This document shows positions 54,553 through 64,000 of a stretch of 64,000 nucleotides of DNA, piece after piece. This DNA comes from CGIF01 sp031674855. GTDB lineage: Bacteria; Bacillota_I; Bacilli_A; Mycoplasmatales; CGIF01. The position numbers and the translations under genes are program-made. The notes under the pieces were generated by a model. The model was not told where the DNA came from. It did no database searches and saw only the letters and a program-made list of their open reading frames with translations. The stretch covers positions 372,001 to 436,000 of the forward strand of contig CP125275.1 in NCBI GenBank assembly GCA_031674855.1, written 5' to 3'. Positions within the stretch are counted from its first letter, which is position 1. The number at the start of each line of letters is the position of its first letter.

Positions 54553-57500
54553 ATGCCCCTAATAAAATCATTAAAAATTGGTTGGCTTTCGCCACAAAGA
54601 ATTAATCAACTTTCGTTCGGGAATATTACCAATCACAAGGTAATTAACGCCCGCACTCTCAAGCCAGAACAAGGTGGGCTTTTTGATCCCAAGGTTTTCG
54701 GGCCTTCTCTTAACTATGAATGTTATTGCGGTAAGTACAAAGGTAAAGAAAACAAAGGTCAAAAATGTGAACGTTGTGAGGTTTTAATTGCCGAAAAAAA
54801 CCTTCAGCGATGACGAATGGGTCATATTACTTTGGACGCTCCGATAACTAACATTGCTCTTTTTAAAATTTTAGCACCTAGTTTGACTAGGTTGTTAGGA
54901 ATTCCGACTAAAAAACTTGAAGAAATTATTTATCTAAAAGCTTATGTTGTTATTGATAATGGTTTAACTAATTTGTTAAAAAAAGGGGATGTTTTAGAGA
55001 AAAAAATTGATTTAGATTTGATTAGTAATATCTTACAAGAAATTATTGATGATGAAAATTCAAAAAAAGATCTTGTTAAAGAGGCGAAAGAATTAAATGA
55101 AAAACTAAAAGGCGGTAAAAAAAAAGATGATAACGTAATCAACAATAGTGTTTTTTTAGAGGATTATTTAGCCTTTTTAGAAAAAAATCGTCAAATAAAA
55201 ATTTGAACTGGAACCGAAGCTTTTCGGGAATTAATAGCAGAAATTGATGTTGAGCAAGAATTAGCTAAAGCTAAAAAAGAAGTTTCGGATAATCCTCAAA
55301 AAGCTAATAGCGAGAGATTGAAATTTTTACAAGCTTTACAGAAAAATGGCTTGAAATTAGAGTGAATGATAATCACTGATTTACCTGTAATTCCTTGCGG
55401 TTTAAGACCAGTAACGAAAATAAAAAACGAAGATGTTATTGCTAATAATCAAATCAATAATTATTATCGTCGTATAATTTTGAGAAATGAGAGATTAAAA
55501 TACCATCTTGATTTAAATAAAAGTTCGGGTATTATTTTTCAAGAAATTATTTATAATGAAAAGAGAGGATTACAAAAAGCAGTCGATCAATTGATTTATG
55601 GTTCAGCTCATAAACAAAACGACGCAAAAAGTTTATTGCAGAATTTGAGCGGAAAAGAGGGAATTTTACGTCGTTACTCCTTGGGTAAAAGGGTTGATTA
55701 TTCAGCTCGTTCGGTAATTGTTCCTAATCCAAATCTATTACTTGATGAAATCGGACTGCCGGTAAAAATGGCCTTGACTCTTTTCAAGCCTTTTATTGTT
55801 CAAGAAATATTAAAAAAGAAAATTGCCTTTACAATAAAAGAGGCTGAACAACTATTCACTCAAGAAGATCCGGTTATTTTCACACTTCTTAATAAAATCG
55901 TTGAAGGTTATCCAGTTTTAGCTAACCGAGCTCCGAGTTTACACCGATTAAGTATTCAAGGTTTTTATCCTAAATTGACTACTGGTAATGCTATTGAGTT
56001 CCATCCTTTAGTTACAACACCGATGAATGCTGACTTTGATGGCGACCAAATTGCTATCTACATGCCAGCAACAGAAGAATCACGTAAGGAAATTAAGGAA
56101 AGGGTTCTCTCTCCTCATCAAATTATTGATCCTAAGAATGGTCATTTAATAGATATTCCTAATCAGGACATGATTTTGGGTATTTATTATCTAACTAAAG
56201 AATCAAAAAGTAAAAAAGTAGTCTTTTATGATGAAATAGAAAATATTAAGAAAAGTTACGAATTAGGAAAAATAGGACTTCATGAATTAGTTGCTATACC
56301 GGCTACTTTGGTTGGGCGTAATTTTGCTGAGTGCCAAAATAAATTTACTTTCACTACTCTAGGGAAGATAATTTTTAACGAAATTTTACCAACTAGTTTT
56401 CCTTATTATATCAATAACTTACAAGAGTATAATCAGAAAGGAACTATTGATAAAAAATACTTAATCGAAGTAAAGCAAATTGAAACTAAGTGAACTAGTT
56501 ATGAGGTGCTACAGGGATGAAAAAAGAAAGAAATAATTAATTTTCTTAATGAATTAGCGAGAACCACTCCACGACAAGAAATAGTTGAGTTTCTTGACAA
56601 ATTAAAAAACATTGGTTTCGATTATGCAACTCGCTCTGGGATTAGTATTTCTCCTTTTGAAGTAGAAGAGATTGTTTCAAAGGAAAAAATTTTGACTAAA
56701 GCTGAAAAAAAAGATAGAGAAATTGAAGAACATTTTGCTCAAGGTTTTTATAGCGAAGAGGAAAAAAAACAAAAAAGAATTGAGGTTTGAGAAGATTGTA
56801 AGGAAGAAATAAGAAATCAAATGATAAATAATTTGATAAAAAAAGAAAATACTTCCTTTTATCATATTTGATTGTCGGGAGCTCGAGCCAGCGATGAGAG
56901 TCTTAATCAGATTTTTGGTATGCGTGGTAATACAACCAATTATTTGGGTGAAGTTATTGAAACTCCAATTAAGTCTTCTTTATGAGAAGGAGTTTCTCCT
57001 TTTGAATTCTTTGTTTCAGTTTATGGAGCGATAAAAGGAATGATTGATATTGCTTTAAAAACTGCTGAAGCTGGTTATTTAACCTTACGTTTGGTTGAAG
57101 CTGTTCAGGGTCTTGCTATAAACTCTTCCGACTGCGGAGAAGAGATGGGAATTATTTTTGAAGAAGATTTAATTCCACTTGGCAAAAAAGTTTATGGTCG
57201 CTATCTTGCTCAAGATATTTTAAATAAAGATAAAGAGATTATTTTAACTCGCAACTCTCTTTTATTAGAAGAAGAGATAAAGATAATTGAGAATAATAAA
57301 ATTACTAAAATTTGAGCTTTTTCTCCATTAAGTTGTCAAATAATTGGGGGGCTTTGTCAAAAATGTTACGGATTAGATTTAAGTAAGCCAGGTAAAGTTA
57401 TTGAAATTGGAGAAGCAGTAGGGGTAATTGCAGCTCAGTCGTTAGGAGAACCAGGAACTCAGTTGACTATGAGAACTTTCCATAGTGGTGGAATAGCTGG

Positions 57501-58239
57501 TGATGAAGATATTATTCAAGGTTTACCAAAAGTTAAGCAAATTTTTGATAATGTTAAACCTGATAAATCAGAAAAAGCTGTCTTAGCTAAATCATCAGGA
57601 AAAATAATAAGCATCGAGGATAAATTGGTCAAGCAGAAGATTGATTCAGGGGAAGAAATAGTTTATCATACTAGCAAAGGCAAAAAAATAAATGTTGAAA
57701 AAGATAATGTAATTGAAAAAGGAAAGAAAATTGTTAGTGGAAAAATAGATTTAGTTGAATATTTGGAAACTATGGGGCGTGACAGTTGTCAAAATTATAT
57801 AAAAAGAGAAGTTGGAAAAGTTTATAATGATCAAGGAATAGATATTAATGAAAAACATATCGAAATATTTGCTCGACAAATGTTATCTAAAGTAGAAATA
57901 ACTAATGGTGGCGATAGTGAGTATTTAATTGGTGATTTAGTAAATTATCAAGAGATAATTAATATTAATCGTGACTTACTAGCAAACAAAAAGAAACCCA
58001 TTTCCTTTAAAAATATTATTTCTAGTCTTAAAGACTTAGCCTCCACTCCTGACTCTTTCTTGGCAGGAATTTCTTTCCAAAATACTTTAAAAAGTTTGGT
58101 TAACTATTCTTTGTATCAGCCAATTGATTATTTAAAAGGAAGTAAGGAAAGTTTAATTGCAGGGCAAATGGTACCAGTAGGTCCAGGATTTAAGGAACGG
58201 GAAAAATTCCAATTTGCTAAAAGTAGGAAAAAGAATTAG
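54553..58239 (+). CDS. rpoC: RNA polymerase beta' subunit
   Basis: 1228 residues. N-terminal zinc finger CYCGKYKGKENKGQKCERCE, double-psi barrel metal site MNADFDGDQIAIYMP, bridge-helix/trigger-loop region (SSLWEGVSPFEFFVSVYGAI, ARASDESLNQIFGMRGNTTN) and the second zinc site (SSDCGEEMG, CQIIGGLCQKCYG). AVGVIAAQSLGEPGTQLTMR is invariant. Many UGA-Trp. Intact; C-terminus basic. thrS follows after 42 bp. Confidence 0.98.
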
Positions 58240-58281
58240 CTTAGGCATAAAATTCTTTTAAATTTAAAAAATTATTATTAA

Positions 58282-59529
58282 ATGAAAGAAAATAATAATA
58301 TCTCTCAGCAAGAAAAAGAGCAAGACCATCGGGTTATTGCTAAAGATCTAGATTTGTATATTTTCGATGACAAGATTGGACAAGGATTACCAATTTTATT
58401 AGAAAATTGGGTGATTATTCGAAATAAAATAGCTGAATTTTTACGAGAAAAGCAAAAAGAATTTGAATTTCAGGAAGTAATGACTCCAATTTTGGGAAGT
58501 GAATATTTGTATAAAACAAGTGGTCATTTAGACCATTATCAAGGTTCTATGTTTCCAGTGATTAGTCGGAATAATGAGAGCTTTTATTTACGTCCAATGA
58601 CTTGCCCTCATCACTGTGCAATTTATCAACAACAGCCTCGTTCTTATCGAGATTTACCTTTTCGTTTGTGTGAGAATTCTCTTTTGTTCCGCTATGAAGC
58701 TTCAGGGTCTTTAAAAGGTTTAGAAAGACCTCGTTGATTTGAGTTAGCCGATCATCATATTTTTGTTTCTTATGATAATTTAAAGGAGGAATTAAAAAGA
58801 AACTATCATTACATTAAAAGTGTTTTAGAAGCTTTTAACTTCAAAATTTCTCGACTTGTTTGCGCTTTGCACGAATCTAATAATTCTGAGAAATATCACT
58901 CTGATAAAGATTTATGAAATTATTCAGAAAATCTTCTCATCGAATCCTTGCAGGAATTAGGATTAAATTACGAGATTATAAAAGGAGAAGCTGCTTTTTA
59001 TGGACCAAAATTAGATTTAGAGATTAAAGCAGCCGATGGTAAAAATATCACTATTTCTACTATTCAATTGGATTTTATTTTGCCGAAAAATTTCGCTTTA
59101 AATTATAGAAATAAAAAACAGGATTTAGAAAATCCTGCTATTATTCATCAGTCTCCTATTGGCTCTTATCAACGCTTCATTGCTTTAATGTTAGAACAAA
59201 CTAATGGAAAATTACCTTTCTGACTGGCTCCTTGTCAACTTGCTATTTTGCCACTAAATGATGAGGAGGAAACAAAATTGTATTACGACTCTTTGGTAAA
59301 AGAGCTAACAAAAAAAAATTTAAGAGTAAAAATTTTTTCTAAAAAAACCCTTAATTATCGCATTAATCAAATTTATCAAAAAAAAATTCCTTACTATCTG
59401 GTAATTGGAAAGGATGAACTAAAAAAAGACAAAATAAAATTAATATATACTTATTTACCGAATGGTTCGGAAGAAATAACCCAAACAGAATTAATTAACA
59501 AATTAGCTAAAGAAAACGAAATTAATTAG
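58282..59529 (+). CDS. thrS: Threonyl-tRNA synthetase without editing domain
   Basis: 415 residues, about 150-230 shorter than usual. It starts almost at the catalytic core (DHRVIAKDLDLYIFDDKIGQ), so the N-terminal TGS and SAD editing domains are absent; upstream is only 42 bp of spacer after rpoC. The core is complete: VMTPILGSEYLYKTSGHLDH, LRPMTCPHHCAIYQQ (zinc Cys), RWFELADHHIF and PAIIHQSPIGSYQRF. The anticodon-binding domain follows PFWLAPCQLAILPLND. It can probably charge tRNA(Thr) but cannot clear Ser-tRNA(Thr) by itself. Intact. Confidence 0.96.
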
Positions 59530-59536
59530 TATTCCA

Positions 59537-60066
59537 ATGAACTTAAAAGATAAAAAATCAGAAAACTATCAATTTCTTAATGAAAACATTCCTTTTTCTC
59601 AACTTTTATTAATAACTAGTAAAGAAGAAAAAGAAGTGGTGACTCGTCAAGAAGCACTAAATAGAGCTCAAGAAGCAGGTTTGGATCTCTATTGTATTAC
59701 TCTCCCTGTCGCCGATCGACTTCCAGTTTGTAAATTGATTGATTATAAAAAGTATCTTTTTGAGTTAAAAAAAAGACCAAGGGTCATAAAGAAAGTGCTT
59801 GTAAAGAAATGCGTTTTTCTTTTAATATTGGAGAAAATGACTTGAAGGTTAAGACAGGAAAAATAAGAAAGTGAATAGAAGAAGGTTTTTCTGTAAAAGT
59901 AAGCTTGGTTCTTGTTGGTAAGGAAAAGTCTCGGCAAGAAATAGCTCAAGAGAAGTGTCAAAGAATAATTACTGAATTAAAAAATCAGTCGTCTAAAATT
60001 GAGTTAAGAGATAACATTAAACAACACTTAAATACTCTTTATTTTTTTCTTTGTAAAAAAAAATAA
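59537..60066 (+). pseudogene. infC: Translation initiation factor IF3, one frame break
   Basis: 176 residues if repaired. N-domain is FLNENIPFSQLLLITSKEEK and then the linker RLPVCKLIDYKKYLFELKK; C-domain is EMRFSFNIGENDLKVKTGKI. The break is in an A8 run at 59767-59774 in the linker; one extra A restores the frame. The gene is essential in all known bacteria, so the break is probably a sequence error or bypassed. It starts 7 bp after thrS. rpmI and rplT, normally next, are not here. Confidence 0.9.
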
Positions 60067-60074
60067 TCTTTATT

Positions 60075-60794
60075 ATGGTTAGTCTAAAAGAAGAATTTTT
60101 AAACATTAATAAAAAAATACAAAAAGAGGAAGATTTGGGGAAAATTGATGAATTACTTTTAGAAGTGAAGCAAAAATACAACGAGATAGAATCATCTATT
60201 GATAGAGAAACAAGATTAGGAATAGAATTTTTTGCTATAGGGTGTTATATTACTGCTTTCCATCAGTGTAGAAAATTTTATAATAAGTGAGAAAAAAAAG
60301 AACTAATTCCTACCAAAAACCAATTAGAAAGAGCAAAAAAATTACTTATAACAATTAAAGATATTGAAAAATGTGATTCTGAAGGTCTTCCACCTAACTT
60401 TGATGTTGATGGTTTTCGAAATTTTTTAAAAGATTTTGAAACAAAAATTCAAGTTCAGGAAAACTACGAACAAAATCACTATGATGGAGAAGAAAATAAG
60501 CAAAAAATGACTAATCTCCAAAATCAAATTGATGCTTTAGAGGAAAAAATAAGAAGACAACCTAATTCTGATAGTAGTTCGATAGATAAGAAAAATTTGG
60601 AGCGATTAAGGACCGAAATCCAATCATTAAAAAATAAAGAAGGCAATAAAAGTAAAAGTCAAGAAGAAAATAAAAACAACTTTCCTTATGGATTGGTTAT
60701 TGGTGGCGGAATTGTTATTGTTCTGTTATTAATTGCGGTTATTTTTTTTGAAGCGAGAGAAGAAAAATTAGAAATAATTAATGAAACTTCTTAA
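60075..60794 (+). CDS. Tail-anchored coiled-coil protein
   Basis: 239 residues in one frame. The N-terminal half is helical (EEFLNINKKIQKEEDLGKID; then FFAIGCYITAFHQCRKFY). A coiled coil (MTNLQNQIDALEEKIRRQPN) leads to one membrane segment (YGLVIGGGIVIVLLLIAVIF) and an acidic tail (FEAREEKLEIINETS). Same design as the genes at 26733 and 35854 but without a frame break. It follows infC after 8 bp. No family recognised. Confidence 0.65.
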
Positions 60795-60847
60795 TAAACG
60801 GAGAACGCCTAAGATATTTATTCATTTCCACAGCAAATTTTAAATAC

Positions 60848-61765
60848 ATGCTTTACGATTTAATTATCATCGGGGCAGGACCAGCAGGCTTGACGGCTGC
60901 AATCTATGCCAAAAGGTCACTTTTAAAATGTTTGATATTTGAAAAATATCTTCCAGGAGGAAAATTAAACAAAACTGGAGAAATAGATAACTATCCTGGT
61001 TTATTTTCAATCGAAGGTCCTGAGATGGCCGAAAAAATGACTAATCATGTCAAAAATTATGAGATTGATTGGAATTATCAAGAAGTAATAAAATTAGAAA
61101 AAAAAGAAAAAAAATTCGTTTTAGAGACAATCGCAGGAAATGTTTTTTTTAGTAAAACTGTCATAGTTGCTTCGGGAGCTATTGAAAAAGAGTTAAAAAT
61201 CAAGGGAGAAAAAGAATTTTTTAACTCAGGAGTTTCTTATTGTGCTATTTGTGATGGTTTTCTCTTTCGAGGAAAAGATGTCGCAGTAGTAGGTGGCGGT
61301 TATTCAGCTTTGGAGGCAGCTTTATATATGAGTAATATCGCTAGAAAAGTTTATTTAATTCATCGCAGTTCTGATTTTAGAGTCGATAAAGAAATATTGG
61401 AAAAAGCCAAGAATAATTCAAAAATATTTTTTTTGCTTAACGTTAGCTTGATTGAAATAAAAGGTAATGAATCGCTAGAAAAGATAATTTTCAAAGATAA
61501 TCAAAGAGTAAAAGAAATAGCAATTAGTGCAGTTTTTCCTTGCATTGGATTATCACCTTTAAGTAATTTAGTGCACCAATTAGGAGTTTGTGATCAACAA
61601 AATTATGTTAAAATTGGCGAAGATTGCTCGACTTCTGTACTTGGTTTATTTGCAGCCGGTGATGTTGCTAGAATTAATGAAAAGAAGATTAAACAAATCG
61701 TAACAGCAGTTGCTGAAGGAGCGGTCGCTGCTCAGTCTGCCATTAAGTATTTAAAAGAAAATTAA
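60848..61765 (+). CDS. trxB: Thioredoxin reductase
   Basis: 305 residues. FAD-binding LIIIGAGPAGLTAAIYAKRS, redox centre SYCAICDGFLF and NADPH-binding DVAVVGGGYSALEAALYMS. C-terminal CIGLSPLSN and FAAGDVARINEKKIKQIVTA. Keeps thioredoxin reduced. No UGA codons in the frame. Intact. Its stop overlaps the convergent gene by 4 bp. Confidence 0.97.
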   Translation: MLYDLIIIGAGPAGLTAAIYAKRSLLKCLIFEKYLPGGKLNKTGEIDNYPGLFSIEGPEMAEKMTNHVKNYEIDWNYQEVIKLEKKEKKFVLETIAGNVFFSKTVIVASGAIEKELKIKGEKEFFNSGVSYCAICDGFLFRGKDVAVVGGGYSALEAALYMSNIARKVYLIHRSSDFRVDKEILEKAKNNSKIFFLLNVSLIEIKGNESLEKIIFKDNQRVKEIAISAVFPCIGLSPLSNLVHQLGVCDQQNYVKIGEDCSTSVLGLFAAGDVARINEKKIKQIVTAVAEGAVAAQSAIKYLKEN

Positions 61766-63768
61766 CGCTTCTTTCCTTTAATGATTATTACTATTGATGA
61801 CAAAAGGAAGAAAAAGAAAACAACAATTATTCCAATAGTAATAATTGGGAATTGTTTTTCTTTTCTGTCGTTGTGCTGAGTTGAAGTATTTTTTTCTTTT
61901 TCTAATATTTTATCTACTAATGATTTTTGTTTTTGGTAAGCGTTCATCATGAAATGATTGCTACCAGATTCTATTACAAACGACTCGATTTCTTTTCGAA
62001 TTCGCTCTTTGTCTGTTGGTTCATTAACTTGCTGATATTTGATTAAAAGATTATTTAGTTTCTTTTCCACAGCGATTTTATTAACTTCGTCAATAACTGA
62101 AGTTTGAATTTGGTTAACTACTATTTTATCGTTAGTAGTTTGATTTTTTAATTTGTCTAATTCAAGATTTGATTTTTCACTCAATTCACTCTCAGCAACT
62201 TTTTTGTTTTTCATTTTCCCAATAATTATTCGATAGATATCATTAGAATAACTTGAAGAATTTTGATAAAACAACTTATCTTTGATTTCTTGTATTTCAT
62301 TAAGATGAAGGTTGTAAATTTTTTCTCCGTAAAAGTTTTCAATTTCATTAATAATTTCGAGCAATTTATCGTTGCCTTGGAAATTTTTTCCTCTTTGTAT
62401 TAAACTAATCAAAATTTTTTCACTTACTTTTATTTTTTGGTTATGATTAATGATTTCTGAAATATTATCTTTGATCCGGTTAATTTCTTCCGGATTATTA
62501 GAATTATTGACTTGGTCTTCTCAATCATTATTTTCTAATTGAATACCGTAATTATTAAGAGAATTTTTGATAGAATCAATAACATCTTTTTTTAATTGAG
62601 AATAATCATTATCTTGAAGTAATGTTGTTAACTCTTCATTGGTTTTATTGATAAATTCAGTCAACTTTCTTTTATTTTTTAAGTAAGTTTCATTAATTCT
62701 ATCAGCCATTTCTCTAGCTTCTTGGTTATTTGCATCGTTTCAATCTCGATCCCATACTACTAAATTTAAAAATTCTGTTTCATTAAAGCTTTCCAATTCC
62801 AATCCTGTTCATATTGCTTGAGTAATCAAATAATCATTATCATTAATGTTTTTGCAAACTTTAGGAACTTCTTCCCTTAAACTTTCTGAAGCCGAATTGT
62901 GTTGCAAAGGCGGATCGTTTGAAAAATTATCGTCAGTCTGACGATTTGATTCAGGAGAGGAATTTTCTAATGGTTTAATTATTTCTGGCGCCCGACTGTT
63001 TACAATTTCACTGTTATTCAAAAACGCCTTAACGTTGAAACTTTTTCTCCAACTCAAATCGTTTCCTTTCTCAAAAATAATAGTTGACTCATCAAGGTCA
63101 TAACCTTCACTTATCATGGCTTGTTTATTTATTGCTACTCAGTAAATATCATTTACCTGTCCATCTGCCATTATAGGTAAAGCTTCAATAGTTTTGTTAT
63201 AATTATCCTTTCCGCTTCCGCGAGTGAAATTAATAACATTAGCTTTCCATTCTGATGGAAGAGTATTTTCTGAACTTTGATAGTGAATTTTGATGTTTTC
63301 AAGAAGTAAGTCTTTTAATGGGTTTGAGGTAATTTCGTAAGCTTCTGGATTAAATCCACGATCGACTTCTTCTCCAAGAGCAGAAAGATGAGTTAATTCC
63401 CTACTTCCTTTCAGGCGACCAAAAACCCTCTTCTGATTAAAACTTTCAACATTGTCATTTTCTCTCTCTACTTCATCTCTTAGTTCATATGTATTGTCTG
63501 CTAAACCCATTCTCTGTCAATTTCTATTGATATAATCATCAACATTTTCCCATATTCGTGATAGAGTACCATCTTGATAGGCATAAAGCATTGGAGTGTA
63601 TCTTTCTGTAATTTGCTTTTTTGCTTTTAAGGATCCAGCATTGAAAATTATCCATCCGCTTTGGCTATTAATTTTGATTATTTCCGCTTTTTGATTATCA
63701 CTTAGTTGCCTTGATAATTGTAGATTTAGGCTTTCTAAGTATCTTTTTGTTAAATCACTTAAATTCAT
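61762..63768 (-). CDS. Large tail-anchored protein of unknown function
   Basis: 668 residues in one frame with UGA as Trp. The N-terminal 180 residues (MNLSDLTKRYLESLNLQLSR onward) are globular, followed by a Ser/Pro/Asn-rich linker (PLENSSPESNRQTDDNFSND) and then a long coiled coil (about residues 300-620). It ends in one membrane segment (PIITIGIIVVFFFFLLSSIV) and a basic tail (KGKKR). The N-terminal domain is not recognised. A (TA)n tract abuts the start codon. Intact, which makes it the clearest full-length example of the tail-anchored group. Confidence 0.7.
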
Positions 63769-63769
63769 A

Positions 63770-64000
63770 ATATATATATATATATAGTTTTATTAAATTG
63801 AATCTTATTTTATTGAAATAGACTTATTTTGTTATTTCTATATAACATATATTATGTTTATACTAAAAAAATATTTTCTGTTTTTTATTAAGTGAATAAT
63901 TTAGAGAAAAGATACCATGAGAATTTCTGAAGAAATTAAAAAATTTTCTCCTTAACAATTAATTGTCTCAATTTTTTTTAATGGAATAAAGTAATTTTGT
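63770..64000. other. (TA)n tract and AT-rich stretch at window end
   Basis: An alternating TA run (about 63770-63786) lies directly before the start codon of the minus-strand gene, where it would sit in the ribosome-binding or promoter region. The rest up to 64000 is AT-rich with no gene visible. Confidence 0.6.

Overview
The window is an AT-rich bacterial chromosome segment read with genetic code 4 (UGA = Trp). In-frame UGA falls exactly on conserved tryptophans in ribosomal proteins L20 and S7 and in threonyl-tRNA synthetase. This, the very low G+C and the small informational genes point to a Mollicute. Four AIG1/GIMAP-type GTPases, a leucine-rich-repeat protein and many lineage-specific coiled-coil membrane proteins recall published mycoplasma-related endobacteria of arbuscular mycorrhizal fungi (the Candidatus Moeniiplasma type). 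That assignment is inference from protein style, not from a marker gene. No rRNA, tRNA or CRISPR array was seen.

Layout. 1-5.7 kb: a Cys-rich coiled-coil protein cut by the window edge, greA, an RNase J-like gene that has lost its metal ligands, zinc-ribbon proteins and a small HExxH protein. 5.75-9.6 kb: mnmE, then an AIG1 GTPase with two membrane-protein neighbours. 9.6-17 kb: accessory island with two toxin-antitoxin-like pairs, small membrane proteins, a P63C-domain protein, plus ymdB and a SecG-like gene. 17-27 kb: three AIG1 GTPases interleaved with two IS630 elements and a restriction-modification locus whose endonuclease is fused to an IS1595 remnant. 27-33.3 kb: LRR protein, MazEF, a Pr6Pr-like membrane protein, a catalytically dead Lon-like AAA+ membrane protein and a conserved unknown. 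33.4-36 kb: ychF and mnmA. 36-41.5 kb: two coiled-coil tail-anchored proteins, one about 1500 residues with zinc ribbons. 41.5-61.8 kb: core block aspS, mnmG, rsmH, yneF, rpmG, rplT, rpsG, secE, nusG, a HAD phosphatase, gatC, rplJ, rplL, rpoB, rpoC, thrS, infC and trxB. 61.8-63.8 kb: another large tail-anchored protein.

How it fits together. The core genes cover transcription (RpoB, RpoC, GreA, NusG), translation, secretion (SecE and a SecG-like protein) and wobble-uridine modification (MnmA, MnmE, MnmG). Two tRNA synthetases are stripped down: AspRS lacks the GAD insertion and ThrRS lacks the whole N-terminal TGS/editing half. The accessory half is dominated by proteins built as soluble coiled-coil, zinc-ribbon, LRR or repeat domains followed by a single C-terminal membrane segment and a short, often basic tail. 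They may form a cell-surface or host-interface set.

A striking global feature is the number of single-nucleotide frame breaks at short A/T runs. Nearly all need one extra base to restore the frame, and they are concentrated in accessory genes.
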